Notes: generated from the sequence alone by a model not told the origin. A stretch of DNA of 64,000 nucleotides from Symbiodinium natans (GCA_905221605.1 CAJNDS010002766.1:64001-128000); one strand, 5' to 3'. Numbered from the stretch's first letter, positions 30,201 through 40,860 are shown. Translations and numbers: made by a program.

Positions 30201-30629
30201 TCGATGTTTAGGGATGTTTAGGGTTTATAAGGTTTACGGTTGAGAAAGCTTAGGGCTTGGGCTTTAGGGTTAGGGCTTAGGGTTTAGTTTACTTTCTGAT
30301 CTGGAATCAGGTTTTGGGGTTTAAGGCTTAGGGTTTAGGGCTGAGGGTTTAAGGTTAGGGCTTAGGGAATTAGGGTTTAGGGTTTAAGGCTTATAGGGTT
30401 CAGGGAAAAGAGGCCAGGGGGGGAGCGGAACCACAAACGATGGATCGCAGTAAGAGCGGAGTACAGGGCCCAAGGCACGGGCGGCCTAGAGATTCCTTCT
30501 TTATGACTCCCTAATTATTAGGGTTTAGGGTTTAGGGTTTAGGGTTTAGGGTTTAGGGTTTAGGGATAAACTGACTGAGCTCAGTCAAACTATCAGGGCT
30601 CTCAAATTAAATGACTGAGCTTAGCTTCT

Positions 30630-30745
30630 TTAAAGTCTGCCAAAGCATCCCAATGCAGCCTGCACTTGCACCTTGTGTACAGCCCCCAGTCGGTGCTCCA
30701 AGATCTCAACTCGGGAATATCTCCTGAAGTCGTATGAGGCTCCCC
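30630..30745 (-). CDS. Terminal exon of an unrecognised minus-strand gene
   Basis: Reads RRYSRVEILEHRLGAVHKVQ then VQAALGCFGRL and TAA at 30632-30630. The 5' border is approximate. Upstream exons are probably the islands at 31720-31640 and 31510-31405. Confidence 0.4.
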
Positions 30746-31250
30746 ATGACACTTCAAGGAAGACTACCCCCTCACTAAGGAATCCACCCTGAAAACTTAG
30801 CCCTAACCCCGAAAACCCCTAAACCCCTAACCCCTAAACCCTAAACCCTAGTTCCAAACCCTAAACCCTAAACCCTAAACCCTAAACCCTAAACCCTAAA
30901 CCCTAAACCCTAAACCCCCAAGAATAGGCCGAGCTCTCCTGCAGGGGGGGCGGGCCCCGGCTCCCAGGGATCATGGCTCCCAGCCGCTTCGGACGTTTCT
31001 TTTTGTTTAAAGGGAGAGTTGGAGGGTCCCTTTCTTGGAGAATCCGATTGCCTTCGGGGTAACCCTAAACCCTAAACCCTAAACCCTAAACCCTAAACCC
31101 TGCACCCCCTAAACCCTAAACCCTAAATCCAAGCAGGGCTTTGGTGTGGGTTTCAGGAAGGCGGCATGCGGGTGCATGGGCTCGGTGGTGCCCTTCTCAT
31201 GCGAGAGCTTCCGGTGTCACGAAGAAGCACGGGGTGTTAAAACGGCCTTT

Positions 31251-31372
31251 AACCCTAAGCCCTAAGCCCTAAGCCCTAAGCCCTAAGCCCTAAGCCCTAA
31301 GCCCTAAGCCCTAAGCCCTAAGCCCTAAGCCCTAAGCCCTAAACCCTAAACCCTAGCCCTAAACCCTAAACC
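31251..31372 (-). repeat. Variant tract CCCTAAG
   Basis: Thirteen consecutive CCCTAAG units followed by CCCTAAA, the mirror of the CTTAGGG block 2 kb away at 29109. Confidence 0.94.
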
Positions 31373-31404
31373 CTACACCTTCAACCCTAAAAACCCCTGA
31401 AGCT

Positions 31405-31510
31405 TTCTTGTGGATCGAGGCAGGGGGGTCTGCAGCTGTGAGCCACAATCGTCCCAACAGCACGTAGAAGAGAAAGCCAAGGCAGGGACCAATCTGCGAG
31501 GGCGTGATAC
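31405..31510 (-). CDS. Exon-like island with a hydrophobic segment
   Basis: Reads GITPSQIGPCLGFLFYVLLG then RLWLTAADPPASIHKK, so part of a membrane helix is possible. The gene is not recognised. A neighbouring island at 31245-31140 reads EKGTTEPMHPHAAFLKPTP. Confidence 0.4.
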
Positions 31511-31518
31511 CTTACCCT

Positions 31519-31630
31519 AAGAGTCCATGTACCTACATAGTATAGACCTAGGCCCCAAAGCTACTATATCGGAACCCCCTAAACCCTAAACCCTAGCCCT
31601 AAACCCTAAACCGACAGGTACATGGACCCT
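31519..31630. mobile_element. MITE-like palindrome, family A copy 3, right arm largely replaced by CCCTAAA units
   Basis: AAGAGTCCATGTACCTACAT start and CAGGTACATGGACCCT end. The part between, from about 31576 to 31609, is CCCTAAA-type sequence in place of the usual GGCCCAAGTA arm. Confidence 0.72.
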
Positions 31631-31639
31631 GATCCCCAA

Positions 31640-31722
31640 AACACCCGAAATTTGGGCATCCCCTCAGTGCTCCACACGGTGGGGGCCACCTCCGTCGAGA
31701 TGCCAGCAATGCGCTCGAGGGC
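31640..31722 (-). CDS. Exon-like island, unrecognised gene
   Basis: Reads LERIAGISTEVAPTVWSTEG on the minus strand. Likely the exon before 31510 in the same gene. Confidence 0.35.
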
Positions 31723-31974
31723 CTATAGGGTTTAGGGTTTAGGGTTTCGGGTTTCGGGTTTAGGGTTTCGGGTTTAGGGTTTCGGGTTTAGGGTTTAGGT
31801 TTAGGGTTTAGGATTTGCGGAGGAGTAGAATGTCGGCATTTTCGAGACAAGGATGCGTGGTTTAGGGCTGAGGTGCAAGCAGTTCCTACTCGCTCTGATT
31901 GCAGACGGCTAAGCCCTAAACCCTAAACCCTAAACCCTAAACCCTAAACCCTAAACCCTAAACCCAGAACGCAC

Positions 31975-32130
31975 CGGCTGACGCAACGGCTAGCGTGTCC
32001 TTTTCGGCGGCCGCTTGCGATGTGGATCTGGATTTTGCAAGCGCTTGTCCGAAACTTAGCCCCCGTGCGGCACGCCTTGCAAAAGACATCCCGGAAAACC
32101 TTCTCCGCAGAGTCTGCAATTCAGGGTTTA
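31975..32130. other. Exon-like island open in several frames
   Basis: The minus strand reads MSFARRAARGLSFGQALAKS; the plus strand is also open for over 150 bases (ASACPKLSPRAARLAKDIPE). Strand cannot be settled without transcripts. Confidence 0.3.
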
Positions 32131-32169
32131 GGGTTTAGGGTTTAGGGTTTAAGGTTTAGGAGTTTAGGA

Positions 32170-33010
32170 TATACTTCCTGAAGCTCTGAAACTAAACCTT
32201 AGAACAAGATGCCGGTGGCTCGGTGTCATTTCAAGGTTGCCATTGCTGAAGGTAGCGGGGCACCCCCTGCCCGCCGGTCATGTGCAGATCGTGCTGAACA
32301 TGCGGCGGGATCGTCCGAATTCTTCCGCTCTTCGTTTAGAAGCGCATGGCGCGTGTCATAGCAAGGATTAGCTGGCCGCTGGCAAGTTGAGGCATTGATT
32401 TCCCACCTTGATGAGGATGTCTCCAATATCAATGAATGTTCAATCTAGGTGAGAAAGAGGTTCCCTGATGATATGAGGTTCGGGCAAAGCAGTGAGAACA
32501 TGCCAACAGATCTAAGGCGAAAGTCTTTGCGAGCTCTGCCGCAAGGAAGTCTGCTCTGGAACGGCACAAAAGGAAGTACTTTCTGGCACCGAATGAGCGC
32601 GTGATAGTCCATTGCTAGAGGGTTCTGTCGGTGCATTTTTGACAGAGCAGAGCCACAGTAAGCCTAAGATGTCACCTCAGCTGTACATCGTTCTGCGGCG
32701 CAGGCATGCTCCGATGAGCTGGAGCAGATGAAGAGAGAGCTTATGCTGGCGGATGGCGTTTGGCTCATAACCAGCCTGCTCTTGTTGCGCGTTGCCAAGC
32801 TGCCCGTGTCAGCAGGAAAACAGGATCTGCGCTGACATGAAAATGGAAATCTCCCTGCTCCAGAAACACTGGTCCCACGCCGTAGAAAATTTACTACCCC
32901 AGCATGTGCGGGCGGCTGCGTGTTTGAGGAGTTCGGGAGTTCAGGATTACTGCCTGCAAGGCATTTGACCGCTTCGCTTCGCACCTCCGGAGTCTTCGTA
33001 CGGGCAAGTT
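32170..33010. other. 840-bp repeat-free block with broken reading frames
   Basis: No telomere motif and mixed frames on both strands: plus 32209-32360 starts MPVARCHFKVAIAEGSGAPP; plus about 32670-32830 reads SDELEQMKRELMLADGVWL and then a stop. It looks like a decayed gene or inserted element. No domain recognised. Confidence 0.35.
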
Positions 33011-33079
33011 CGGCTTGGGACGGGGTTGGACCCTAAACCCTAAACCCTAAACCCTTAACCCTAAACCCTAAACCCTAAA

Positions 33080-33175
33080 CCTTGGTAGCCTCCGAGGCGA
33101 AGCCGCAGTCAACTCGCTTGAGCTGGGTCAAAAGGATTCCGAAGTGAGGCGGAGACGCCCAGCCGCTCCCTTCGT
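33080..33175 (-). CDS. Exon-like island
   Basis: Reads PPHFGILLTQLKRVDCGFAS on the minus strand. Not recognised. The plus strand is open as well. Confidence 0.3.
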
Positions 33176-33879
33176 GAGGTGTCCGAGCCTCCTCATTGCA
33201 GGAAGTCAGCTCACCAGTGTACCAACGCGTAGCAACCTTTCATGAGACCGGAGAGATGTAGAGGTGTGATCCTGGGGGCTTCCCTCAAACAGGGGTACAA
33301 TAACCTCTTTTTTTTTTTGGGGGGGGGGGTCCTAGAATCAGGACAGCGCTGATAATTATATTGGTGCGTGCCGGCTTTCTGGGAGATCCCCACATCCCAA
33401 TGCCAGATTCTGAAACGGCTGAAGCTGAGGGGCCCGAGAGGCTCCCAGACCGAACTTCTCTACGGCGAGGTCGCGGTGGCCGCGTTCAGGGCGACCAGCT
33501 TCACCTCGCCCGGCAGCATCGGGCGGGTTTGGGGCATACGGTTTCGGGCTTCTACACGTAGACTGGTCCTTAAACCCTAAACGTATATTAGGTTTATAGA
33601 AGCCTCTTGTAAAAGTCTTTAGAGAGGGAAGCCGGCTACCTGAAATTGTTCTGGATAGACTCTATAGACGCTAGACGTGGAGTTGTGCTGGCCCCCAAGA
33701 TCACTCAAAAAACTCCGTAACAGTACCAGTAGGGTCCCCACTTTCATTACAAGGACTACTCCCTACTTACCAAACTCTGAACCCTAAACTCTACACCCTA
33801 AACCCTACACCCTAAACCCCAAACCCTAAACCCTAAACTCTAAACCCTAAACCCTAAACCCCAAACCCTAAACCCTCTT

Positions 33880-33955
33880 TTTGACGCCGGCCTCGCTTTT
33901 GGCCGCAGTCTTCGGCTCGGGAGCCTTCCAAAGCCTTTGCTGGCTTGACAGAAGA
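33880..33955 (-). CDS. Possible C-terminal exon of the transporter gene
   Basis: Reads WKAPEPKTAAKSEAGVKK, a charged tail of the kind found after the last helix of DMT transporters. Assignment to the transporter is by position only. Confidence 0.35.
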
Positions 33956-34174
33956 CCACATCAGGTTTAGGGTTTAGGGTTTAGGGTTTAGGATTTGGGG
34001 TTTGGGGCTTCGGGTTTGGGGTTTAGGGTTTAGGGTTGAAACGGCAACTTTCTTTCAGCACGAAACGGAAGCTTTCACGCGGGCTTAGGGTTTAGGGTTC
34101 AGGGTTGAGGTTTTAGTTGGGGTTGAAGGTTCAGGGACAGGACGATGACGAAGGGAGTCCTGAGCCAATGCTTT

Positions 34175-37100
34175 CCACGGCGCTCGTTGCAAAGGATGCC
34201 AGCCAGGACAAGAACCCCGCCAGCCACGTCAGAAGCGGTGAAGATCTGAGCTCCCGCAAGTATCTAGGCTTCTCAGTATGAGCCTTCCTCTGGGTCCCTT
34301 GTCATAGAACCCTCTTATGCGCCGCACAGAATAAGGGCTCATACATCGGATCCCTTAAGGTAAGGAACCATACTAATGCGTCTTGGGGTGGGTTCCCCAT
34401 ACGAAGGAAAACCATGTTTGTCCTTCTAAACCCAGAAAAAAAACACACCAGGGCACCTCCCAGGTCTTGGGGGTTCAGGTTTAGGGTTTAAGGGGTTTAG
34501 GGATTCAGAGGTGTTTGGGGGAGGGGTTGGGAATTTTGGAGGTTTAGGCGCCTTGGCTCTTGGATTTCAGAATGGTTTAGGGATGTTGAGGGTGGTTTGA
34601 GACTGGAGAAGGGGTTTAGGGGCTTTGGGGTTTCTTCGGTTTCGGGGGTTGAGGGGGGCGCGGGGCGATTGGGGTTGTTCAGTTCGGTGTCGGCTTCGGG
34701 TGGTCTTCAAGACGAAGAGGCTGTTGGAGGGTTCCAGTCCCTATACCCCAAACCCTAAACCCTAAACCCTAAGCCCTAAACCCTAAACCCTAAACCCTAA
34801 ACCTAAACCCTAAACCCCAAATCCGGGGGTTCAGGCTTTGGGGGGGACTTGTCGTGATCTTGCGTGCGGCGATCGACGCATTTCATCGAGACCTGCTCGT
34901 TTCGGGTTCTGGTACCAACAAAGGAAGGGGGCCCACAAATTGTGGGCTTAGGTTCAGGGTTGAGGGTTTAGGGTTTAGGGCTTAGGGTTGAGGGTTAAGG
35001 TTAAGGTTTAGGGTTTAGGGTTTAGGGAGAACCCTCCAACTGGACGGGGGGGGGGGGGGGGTCAGTCGGTTTGTCAGGTGACTGGTGCAAGTGCACCCTT
35101 CCACGCCTGCTTAGCTATCGGTTGAATTCAGGCTTGTCTAGGCTTCGTTGAGGGTTTAAGGCTTAACCTCATGTCACATGGCACCAAACCCTAAACCCCC
35201 TAAACCCCCCTAACCCCCTAGACCCCCTAAACCCCCAAAACCCCCAAAACCCCCCTAAACCCCTAAACCCCCAAAACCACCAACAAAACCCCCCCCCAAA
35301 ACTCCCTAAACCCCCTAAACCCCAAAAACAAAACAAAACAAAAAAACTATAAACAAAACCTAACCCCCCTAAACTCTTAACCCCTAAACCCTAAACAACC
35401 CCTAACCCCCCCTCCCCCCTGCTCACCTCACCCAAGAAGGCGGCCCCGGCTAAGGCCGCCCAGAGCGGCTCGGAGGCGACGATGAGGGAAACCTTATCTT
35501 GAGGGGGGCGGGGTTTAGGGTTTAGGGTTTAGGGTTTAGGGTTGACGGTTGAGGGTTGAGGGTTCAGCGTTTGAGACAGGGTGTAGGGTTGAGGGTTCAG
35601 GGCTTAGGGTACAGCATTTTGGGTTTTAGGTTTAGGGTTCAGTTTAGGGTTCAGAGCTTTGGGTGTTAGGTTTCGGGTATCTCGGGTTCAGGGTTTAGTT
35701 TCAGGCTTGTGGGCTTGGGCCGTACTGCGGGTCAACCATGGAGTCTTGAAAACCCATCCACATACCTGTAGCATATGGGCACATCCTTTTTCTGGATGCC
35801 CCCAAACAGGGGTCTACTTAGCAACTCAGGTATTGATGGTCTGGGGAGTAGGGTCCGGCTCCTGGTATTCAAAGCCTTAAACCCCTAAACACCCCAAACC
35901 CTAAACCCTAAACCCTAGACCCTGAACACGAGATGCTTCCCCTGCTGCCCCTCATCAGCTAAGGCCCGAACATCAGATGCCTTGAGGCGCTTCATCGCCT
36001 CCTGGGCAGCAAAACCCTAAACCCTAAGCCCTAACATAAGCCCTGAAGCCCCAAACCCAACCCTAAACCCTAAACCCTAAACCCTAAACCAGAGACCCTA
36101 AACCCTAAAGCCTAAGCCCTAAACCCTAAGCCCTAAACCCTGAGCCCTAAACCCTAAACCCTAAACCCCAAACCCTAAACCCTAAACCCTAACCCTAAAC
36201 CCTAAACCCTGAACCGATTCGGGCTGAAGGATGCTGCTTTGGGGGCCGTGGGACAGCTCTCAGGCGAAGCCCCCCCGTACAGCCAGTGTCTCCTGAAGAT
36301 TATGACTTGCACAATGATGATCATCATAGGGTTTAGGGTTTAGGGTTTAGGGTTTAGGGTTTAGGGTTTAGGGTTTAGGGTTTAGGGTTTAGGGTTTAAT
36401 GGTATCAACAGCAGTGACAGTAAGAAACATCACGGCCACCATTCCCGGGCCCTGCTTCAGAGATGCACAGTTCCTGACAAGCTTCATTGCAAAGCAGCAT
36501 GGTCACGGTGTTGCCGAAGAAGGCGGAAAACAGCAGCGCCGGCAGAAGGCCTGGCACACATCTGTGGGGACGGCAAACCCTAAACCCAAGACCCCTGTAG
36601 TTAAAACCCCAGGGAATCCTAAACCCTAAACCCTGAACCCTAAACCCTAAACCCTAAACCCTAAACCCTAAACCCTAAACCCTATAAACCCTAAGCCCTA
36701 AACCTGCAGCGGAGTGCTGGTAGGAAATGGGGCTCGAAGAGCACTTCGCCCTCCCCGTAAATCCTCGATCCAATACCCCTAAGCCCTAAACATCCCTAAA
36801 CCCTAAACCCTAAACCCTAAACCCTAAACCCTAAACCCTAAACCCTAAACCCTAAACCTTACACTCTGACCATGCCATCGCACAATGAGCGCAAAAGATT
36901 CTTCCCTGGATGGGGAAAGTCCTCAGCCGGTAACGCCTCTAACCGTCCAGCCAAGAACTGGGATACACCTTAAACCCAAAACCCTAACCCTCAATCCAAA
37001 AGACCAAACCAAAAACACCCCCATGACCTTCAAAATTCCTGGACCCCTAAACCCAAAATGGCCCGAACCCGAATCCCGAACCACTCAACCCTAATGCAGA

Positions 37101-39205
37101 AATTTTCAACTAAACCCTAAACCCTAAACCCTATATACACCCTAAAGCCCAAAACCCTAAATGCTACCCCGGCCTGGGGTCTGCAAGAGCTCAGGGAAGT
37201 GGGCGACGCCCTGGACCAGGCCAGTCGGCCCGTGGCGTAGAAGTAGCTCCCCTAAAGACCTTCTCTTCAGGATTAGGGTTGAGGGTTTAGGGCTTAGAGT
37301 TTAGGGTTAAGGTCTAGGGTTTAGGGTTCAGGCTGAGGGTTGAGGGTTTAAAGTTTGGGGTCCTTAGACGTTCTTCGGGTTGAGGGTGAAAAGCCCCTTT
37401 TGACAATCTTCAAACGGGGGGACCTGATGAGAACTCACCTGATTCATTTGGGGTGCTCCTTTTTGAGACGGCCAAGCGGCCACACCGCAAAGAGGGCGGC
37501 GAAGCAAATCAGCTGGATGGCGACCGTGGGCGTGGAGTCTTTCGGGAACTTCTTCATGCAGTCCCCGAGGACATGCCAGCCTAGACCCAGGAGTAACCTA
37601 GGAATAAAAAGGGTGCCCTTTTTGCTTTAATAAGGGGGTTCTAAGAGAGCCCAAACCCTAAAAAAAGGGGATAAGGGTCTACTCTGGGTCCTAGCTACCC
37701 TAAACCCTATATCCTAAACCCTAAACCCTAAACCCTAAACCCTAAACCCTAAACCCTAAACCCTAAACCCTAAAAAGGTCCTAGCAGCTGAGCCCGATGA
37801 GGATGGGGGCCGCCATGCACATCAGGTCGCCCACCGTCGCCTCAACGGGCCCCGAGGAGAACTCGAGGACTCCGACGCCGGCCACCTTACTTCTCCAATA
37901 ACCAAGGGGACAAAAAGGGTTAAACTTTCTGATTCCTACTAAACCCCTAAGCCCTAAACCCTAAGCCCTAAGCCCTAAACCCTAAACCCTAAACCCTAAA
38001 CCCAAAAAGTTTAAAGTTCAGCTGTTGGAGAAGGAAGCCACGGCAAGGGCCGCCGAGCAGAAGGTGCCTAAGTTGAGCCGCTTGGCCGCGATGGAGCTCA
38101 GAGAAGCCACCTCAGACGAGAACATAAAGAAAAAGACACATAAGAACAAATGTGCATAGTAATGGCAGAGAAGTCAATATCGTCTGACTGATACTTCGCA
38201 GATACTTAAACAACTGAGTGCAGCTCTTAGCAATGCTCATGGCTCCAAGGCACCACCGTGGTCTGCAGCGCCGTGATGAAGGCGGCTTTTGCCCCCGTTG
38301 TCCCGTATGAGAAGGACACAAAGATGGCTGCGTAAGCCACGGCACCAAAGCTTCCTTGGGGACGAAAGGGACCCTAAAATTGGGATCGCTAGACCCTATA
38401 CGACAGTTATCCCGATTAGACTCTAACCCTAAACCCTAAACCCTAAACCCTAAACCCTAAACCCTAAACCCTCTTAAGTTTCCATGTGGTCCCCGAGGTA
38501 CCCACCAGCGCACTGGTCCGCGCGCTCTCTGCAGAGCTGGACCTTAGTTGCTGAGGTCATGGCCCCAAAAAATAAGCCCTAAACCTCGAAACCCTGTACT
38601 TATGTAGCTCCTAAGGGACTTCAATAGCCACGGGAGGAGGGGCAGCGCCGCCAGAACGAAGCGGAGCGCTCCGAAGACCACCGGGGCATCTTCGACCTGA
38701 GGCCGCAGGGCAACGCTATTCATCAATAATATTCATGACAAGAATCCTAGTACTAATCATGATACGGAAATATTTGCAAGAATGAACCTACACATATACA
38801 TAAAAATGTATGTATGTGTATATATATATGTACACATATTTATTTGTTTATGTATATTTATGTATATAGATGTATATCCATATATATATATGTGTGTATA
38901 TATTTATGCTCCGAAAAACACACGATGTAAGACCACAAGAATATGGCCATGTCGCACCAAAGTTCTGTCTGAGCCTTCGGCTCCGGCGGAGCTCAGGGCG
39001 TCGATGCCGGCCTGAGCTTCAAGGCAACGTTGGGTTTAGGGTTTAGGGTTTAGGGCTTAGGGTTTAGGGCTTCGGGTTTTTGTTTGGGTGTTTCGCCCAC
39101 GGAGATCGCGACGGCCTTCGTGGAGATGAAGGAGGATCCCCAGCACACGGCATTGAAGAGCGTGATGCCTTTCCAGAAGTTGATGCCGGAAATGTCCTCC
39201 GCGTC
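34175..39205 (-). CDS. EamA-family drug/metabolite transporter (DMT), multi-exon with telomere-like introns
   Basis: Polytopic membrane permease of the DMT superfamily (two EamA repeats, usually ten helices). Minus-strand islands in order: 39205-39095 (GITLFNAVCWGSSFISTKAV), 38696-38615 (VFGALRFVLAALPLLPWLLK), 38350-38245 (FITALQTTVVPW), 38096-38042, 37885-37789, 37580-37463, 37251-37174, 36550-36486, 36001-35972, 35492-35433 (VSLIVASEPLWAALAGAAFL) and 34245-34175 (SDVAGGVLVLAGILCNE). The last two are classic second-repeat EamA motifs. Several junctions were checked and stay in frame with GT, GC or GA donors. Between 39095 and 38696 and around 38540-38480 the exons are unclear. N-terminal exons may lie at 39600-39515 (CLARVVQALRRQARVAKSEE) and 39940-39850. 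Substrate unknown. Confidence 0.85.
35433..35492 (-). CDS. Transporter exon, VSLIVASEPLWAALAGAAFL
   Basis: The EamA signature 's.i...ePl.aal.a...lgE'. Acceptor GATAAG, donor GTGAGG. Confidence 0.9.
36330..36856. repeat. Telomere-like tracts around a transporter exon
   Basis: TTTAGGG (36330-36396) above and CCCTAAA (36614-36690, 36796-36856) below the transporter exon at 36550-36486. The tracts therefore face each other. Confidence 0.92.
36486..36550 (-). CDS. Transporter exon, LLPALLFSAFFGNTVTMLL
   Basis: Membrane helix. It ends CAAT before a GA donor and joins NEAMKRLKASD in the exon at 36001-35972. Confidence 0.82.
37463..37580 (-). CDS. Transporter exon, WHVLGD...TPTVAIQLICFAALFAVWPL
   Basis: One membrane helix and the preceding loop. 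The 3' border is approximate. Confidence 0.82.
37689..37786 (-). repeat. CCCTAAA tract bordered by the direct repeat GGTCCTAGC
   Basis: GGTCCTAGC at 37689-37697 and again at 37778-37786 encloses ten CCCTAAA units. It lies within a transporter intron. The layout is that of an inserted tract with a 9-bp target duplication. Confidence 0.8.
37789..37885 (-). CDS. Transporter exon, GVGVLEFSSG...PILIGLS
   Basis: Reads VAGVGVLEFSSGPVEATVGD then LMCMAAPILIGL. A GC donor at 37788 joins it as GLS-WHVLGD to the exon at 37580. Confidence 0.85.
37886..38041 (-). other. Transporter intron: palindrome holding a telomere-like tract
   Basis: 156-nt intron with complementary arms (CTTCCTTCTCCAA and TTGGAGAAGTAAG; AACTTTAAACTTTTT and AGAAAGTTTAACCC). 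The loop between them (about 37939-38004) is a CCCTAAA/CCCTAAG tract. GTGG borders the intron on both sides. Confidence 0.85.
38042..38096 (-). CDS. Transporter exon, KRLNLGTFCSAALA
   Basis: Joins in frame to the next exon (AVAGVGVLEFSSG) with a GT donor at 38041 and an AG at 37887-37886. GTGG is repeated at both borders. Confidence 0.82.
38800..38905. repeat. TATA/TATG-rich microsatellite
   Basis: AT-rich simple sequence in a transporter intron. Similar blocks are at 45085-45130 and 47775-47920; the encoded Tyr/Ile/Met runs are artefacts. Confidence 0.85.
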
Positions 39206-39385
39206 CTCAAACAAGTTTCCAGAGCAGCTTTGTCACACAGGGCTTTCTCTCATGTTTAATGTGAAATAAGTGATAGTACTAAGAATAAGAATAACATCAA
39301 TGTATACCCATGACGAAAATAAAAAATATATTAATACAAATACAGATACTGATCACGACACTTATATTAAAACAGGAATAATAAA

Positions 39386-39501
39386 GCATCTGAAAGCCCT
39401 TGGTTCTTAGTAGGGAATGAGGGCCGTAAAGATACGCTTTAAGGGATTATACAAGGCCCTCATTCTCTCCTTCTCGACTAAGAACCAGCATCTGAAAGCC
39501 C
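39386..39501. mobile_element. Family F palindrome (39401-39487) with 14-bp flanking direct repeat
   Basis: TGGTTCTTAGTAGGGAATGA at one end and TCTCGACTAAGAACCA at the other form the palindrome; the centre CTTTAAGGGATTATA is shared with 10190-10303. GCATCTGAAAGCCC is repeated exactly on both sides (39386-39399 and 39488-39501), a target-site duplication. Confidence 0.85.
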
Positions 39502-40244
39502 CACAGCCGTTCCTCCTCAGACTTGGCCACTCTGGCCTGCCGCCGCAGAGCCTGGACAACTCGGGCCAGGCAAATGTAACCCTCGTGACCGGAGTACAGG
39601 ATTTAGGGTTTAGGGTTTAGGGCTTAGGGCTTAGGATTTAGGGTTTCGGGTTTTAGGATTCAGGGTCCTACCGAACTCCCTATGCTGCCAGCCATGCTTT
39701 ATAGATCGCAGAACCCATGTCTGAGAGTGTGTTTTTTGTTTGAATATGTTTTACGATGCTTCTCATAAATATCTTGTTAAGCAGTGCATATCTGCCATAC
39801 GTACATATACGTTTACGTAGCCATCGCGTCTATTATATTTGCATGCAAGACATCAGCGCCTTCTGCGAGCTGACGCTGCAGCGTCCGGGCCGCGCCCGCT
39901 CGGGTGAACCTGACGGAGACGGCTGCCGGATGCCCCCCGGTACCTCTTGTAGGATTAAGGGTTTAGGGCTTAGGGTTTCGGGTTTAGGGGTTAGGGTTGA
40001 GATCTCTTGCGGATTCTGCGTAGAAGGAATTAGGGTTTAGGGTTTCGCTTTCTTAATATATATGGAATCACCCGACATAGAATTCCCTCAAAAGGTTACA
40101 AATCTAGGTACCCTAGATGTAGAAGAACCCTTTCAAAGAGGTCATATTGGGGGGATAGAAGGTGCCGAATTCCATAATTGACAGCACCCGGATGCGACCC
40201 AGGCACCTGGAACAAAGGCTGTCCTGACTACGAGCCTCCTGAGC

Positions 40245-40575
40245 TGGGGCTTTGGGCTTTGGGCTTTGGGCTTTGGGCTTTGGGCTTTGGGCTTTGGGCT
40301 TTGGGCTTTGGGCCTTGGGCCTTGGGCCTTGGGCTTTGTGCCTTGGGCCTTGGGCCTCGGGCCGTGGGCGTTGGGCCTTGGGCTTTGGGCCTTGGGCCTT
40401 GCGGCCTTGGGTGTTGGGCCTTTGGCCTTGGGCCTTGCGCAAGGCCCCTTGCGGCCTTGGGCTTTGGGCCTTGGGCCTTGGGCCTCGGGCCTTGCGGCCT
40501 TGGGCCTCGGGCCTCGGGCCTCGAGCTTTGGGCCTTGGGCTTTGGGCCTTGGGCTTTGGGCTTTGGGCTTTGGAG
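40245..40575. repeat. Hexanucleotide minisatellite TTGGGC(C/T)
   Basis: About 330 bp of GGGCTTT and GGGCCTT units in near-perfect 7-bp periodicity. Open in all frames (Leu/Trp/Gly or Pro/Lys/Gln rich) and not coding. Confidence 0.93.
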
Positions 40576-40753
40576 TTTAAGGTTTAGAGTTCGCGGCGCT
40601 TAGAAAAGAAGAAAGAGACAGAGCGGCTTGGGTTGTTCGATTGTTGCGGACTCACAACAAAATAACCCTAAACCCTAAGCCCTAAACCCCAGACCCCAAA
40701 CCCTTTTCAGGAAGTTCTTGTGCATGCTTGGAACACTGATCCCCCCTTGAGGT

Positions 40754-40860
40754 GCCTTTACAGTGAATGTTCCCCCTTATAGTCATTAATAGATTAATAG
40801 GGATTTTCATACCCCCCAATTATAATCCCCTTTTAAGGGGGTATACTGAAGGGTGTCCCA
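40754..40860. mobile_element. MITE-like palindrome, family C copy 4 (diverged)
   Basis: TTCCCCCTTATAGTCATTAA start and AAGGGGGTATACTGAAGGG end. Confidence 0.45.

Noticed and set aside
36875-36930. Transporter exon reading SFALIV
   Set aside because: The real second-repeat motif (VSLIVASEPLWA) is at 35492-35433 and joins its neighbours in frame.
39386-39501. Intron with the 14-bp duplication as splice borders
   Set aside because: No donor/acceptor pair inside the duplicated GCATCTGAAAGCCC gives a GT, GC or GA start with an AG end, so its status as an intron is open and only the insertion is claimed.
40178-40603. Three overlapping Leu/Gly/Trp-rich frames of over 100 codons
   Set aside because: They translate the TTGGGC minisatellite.
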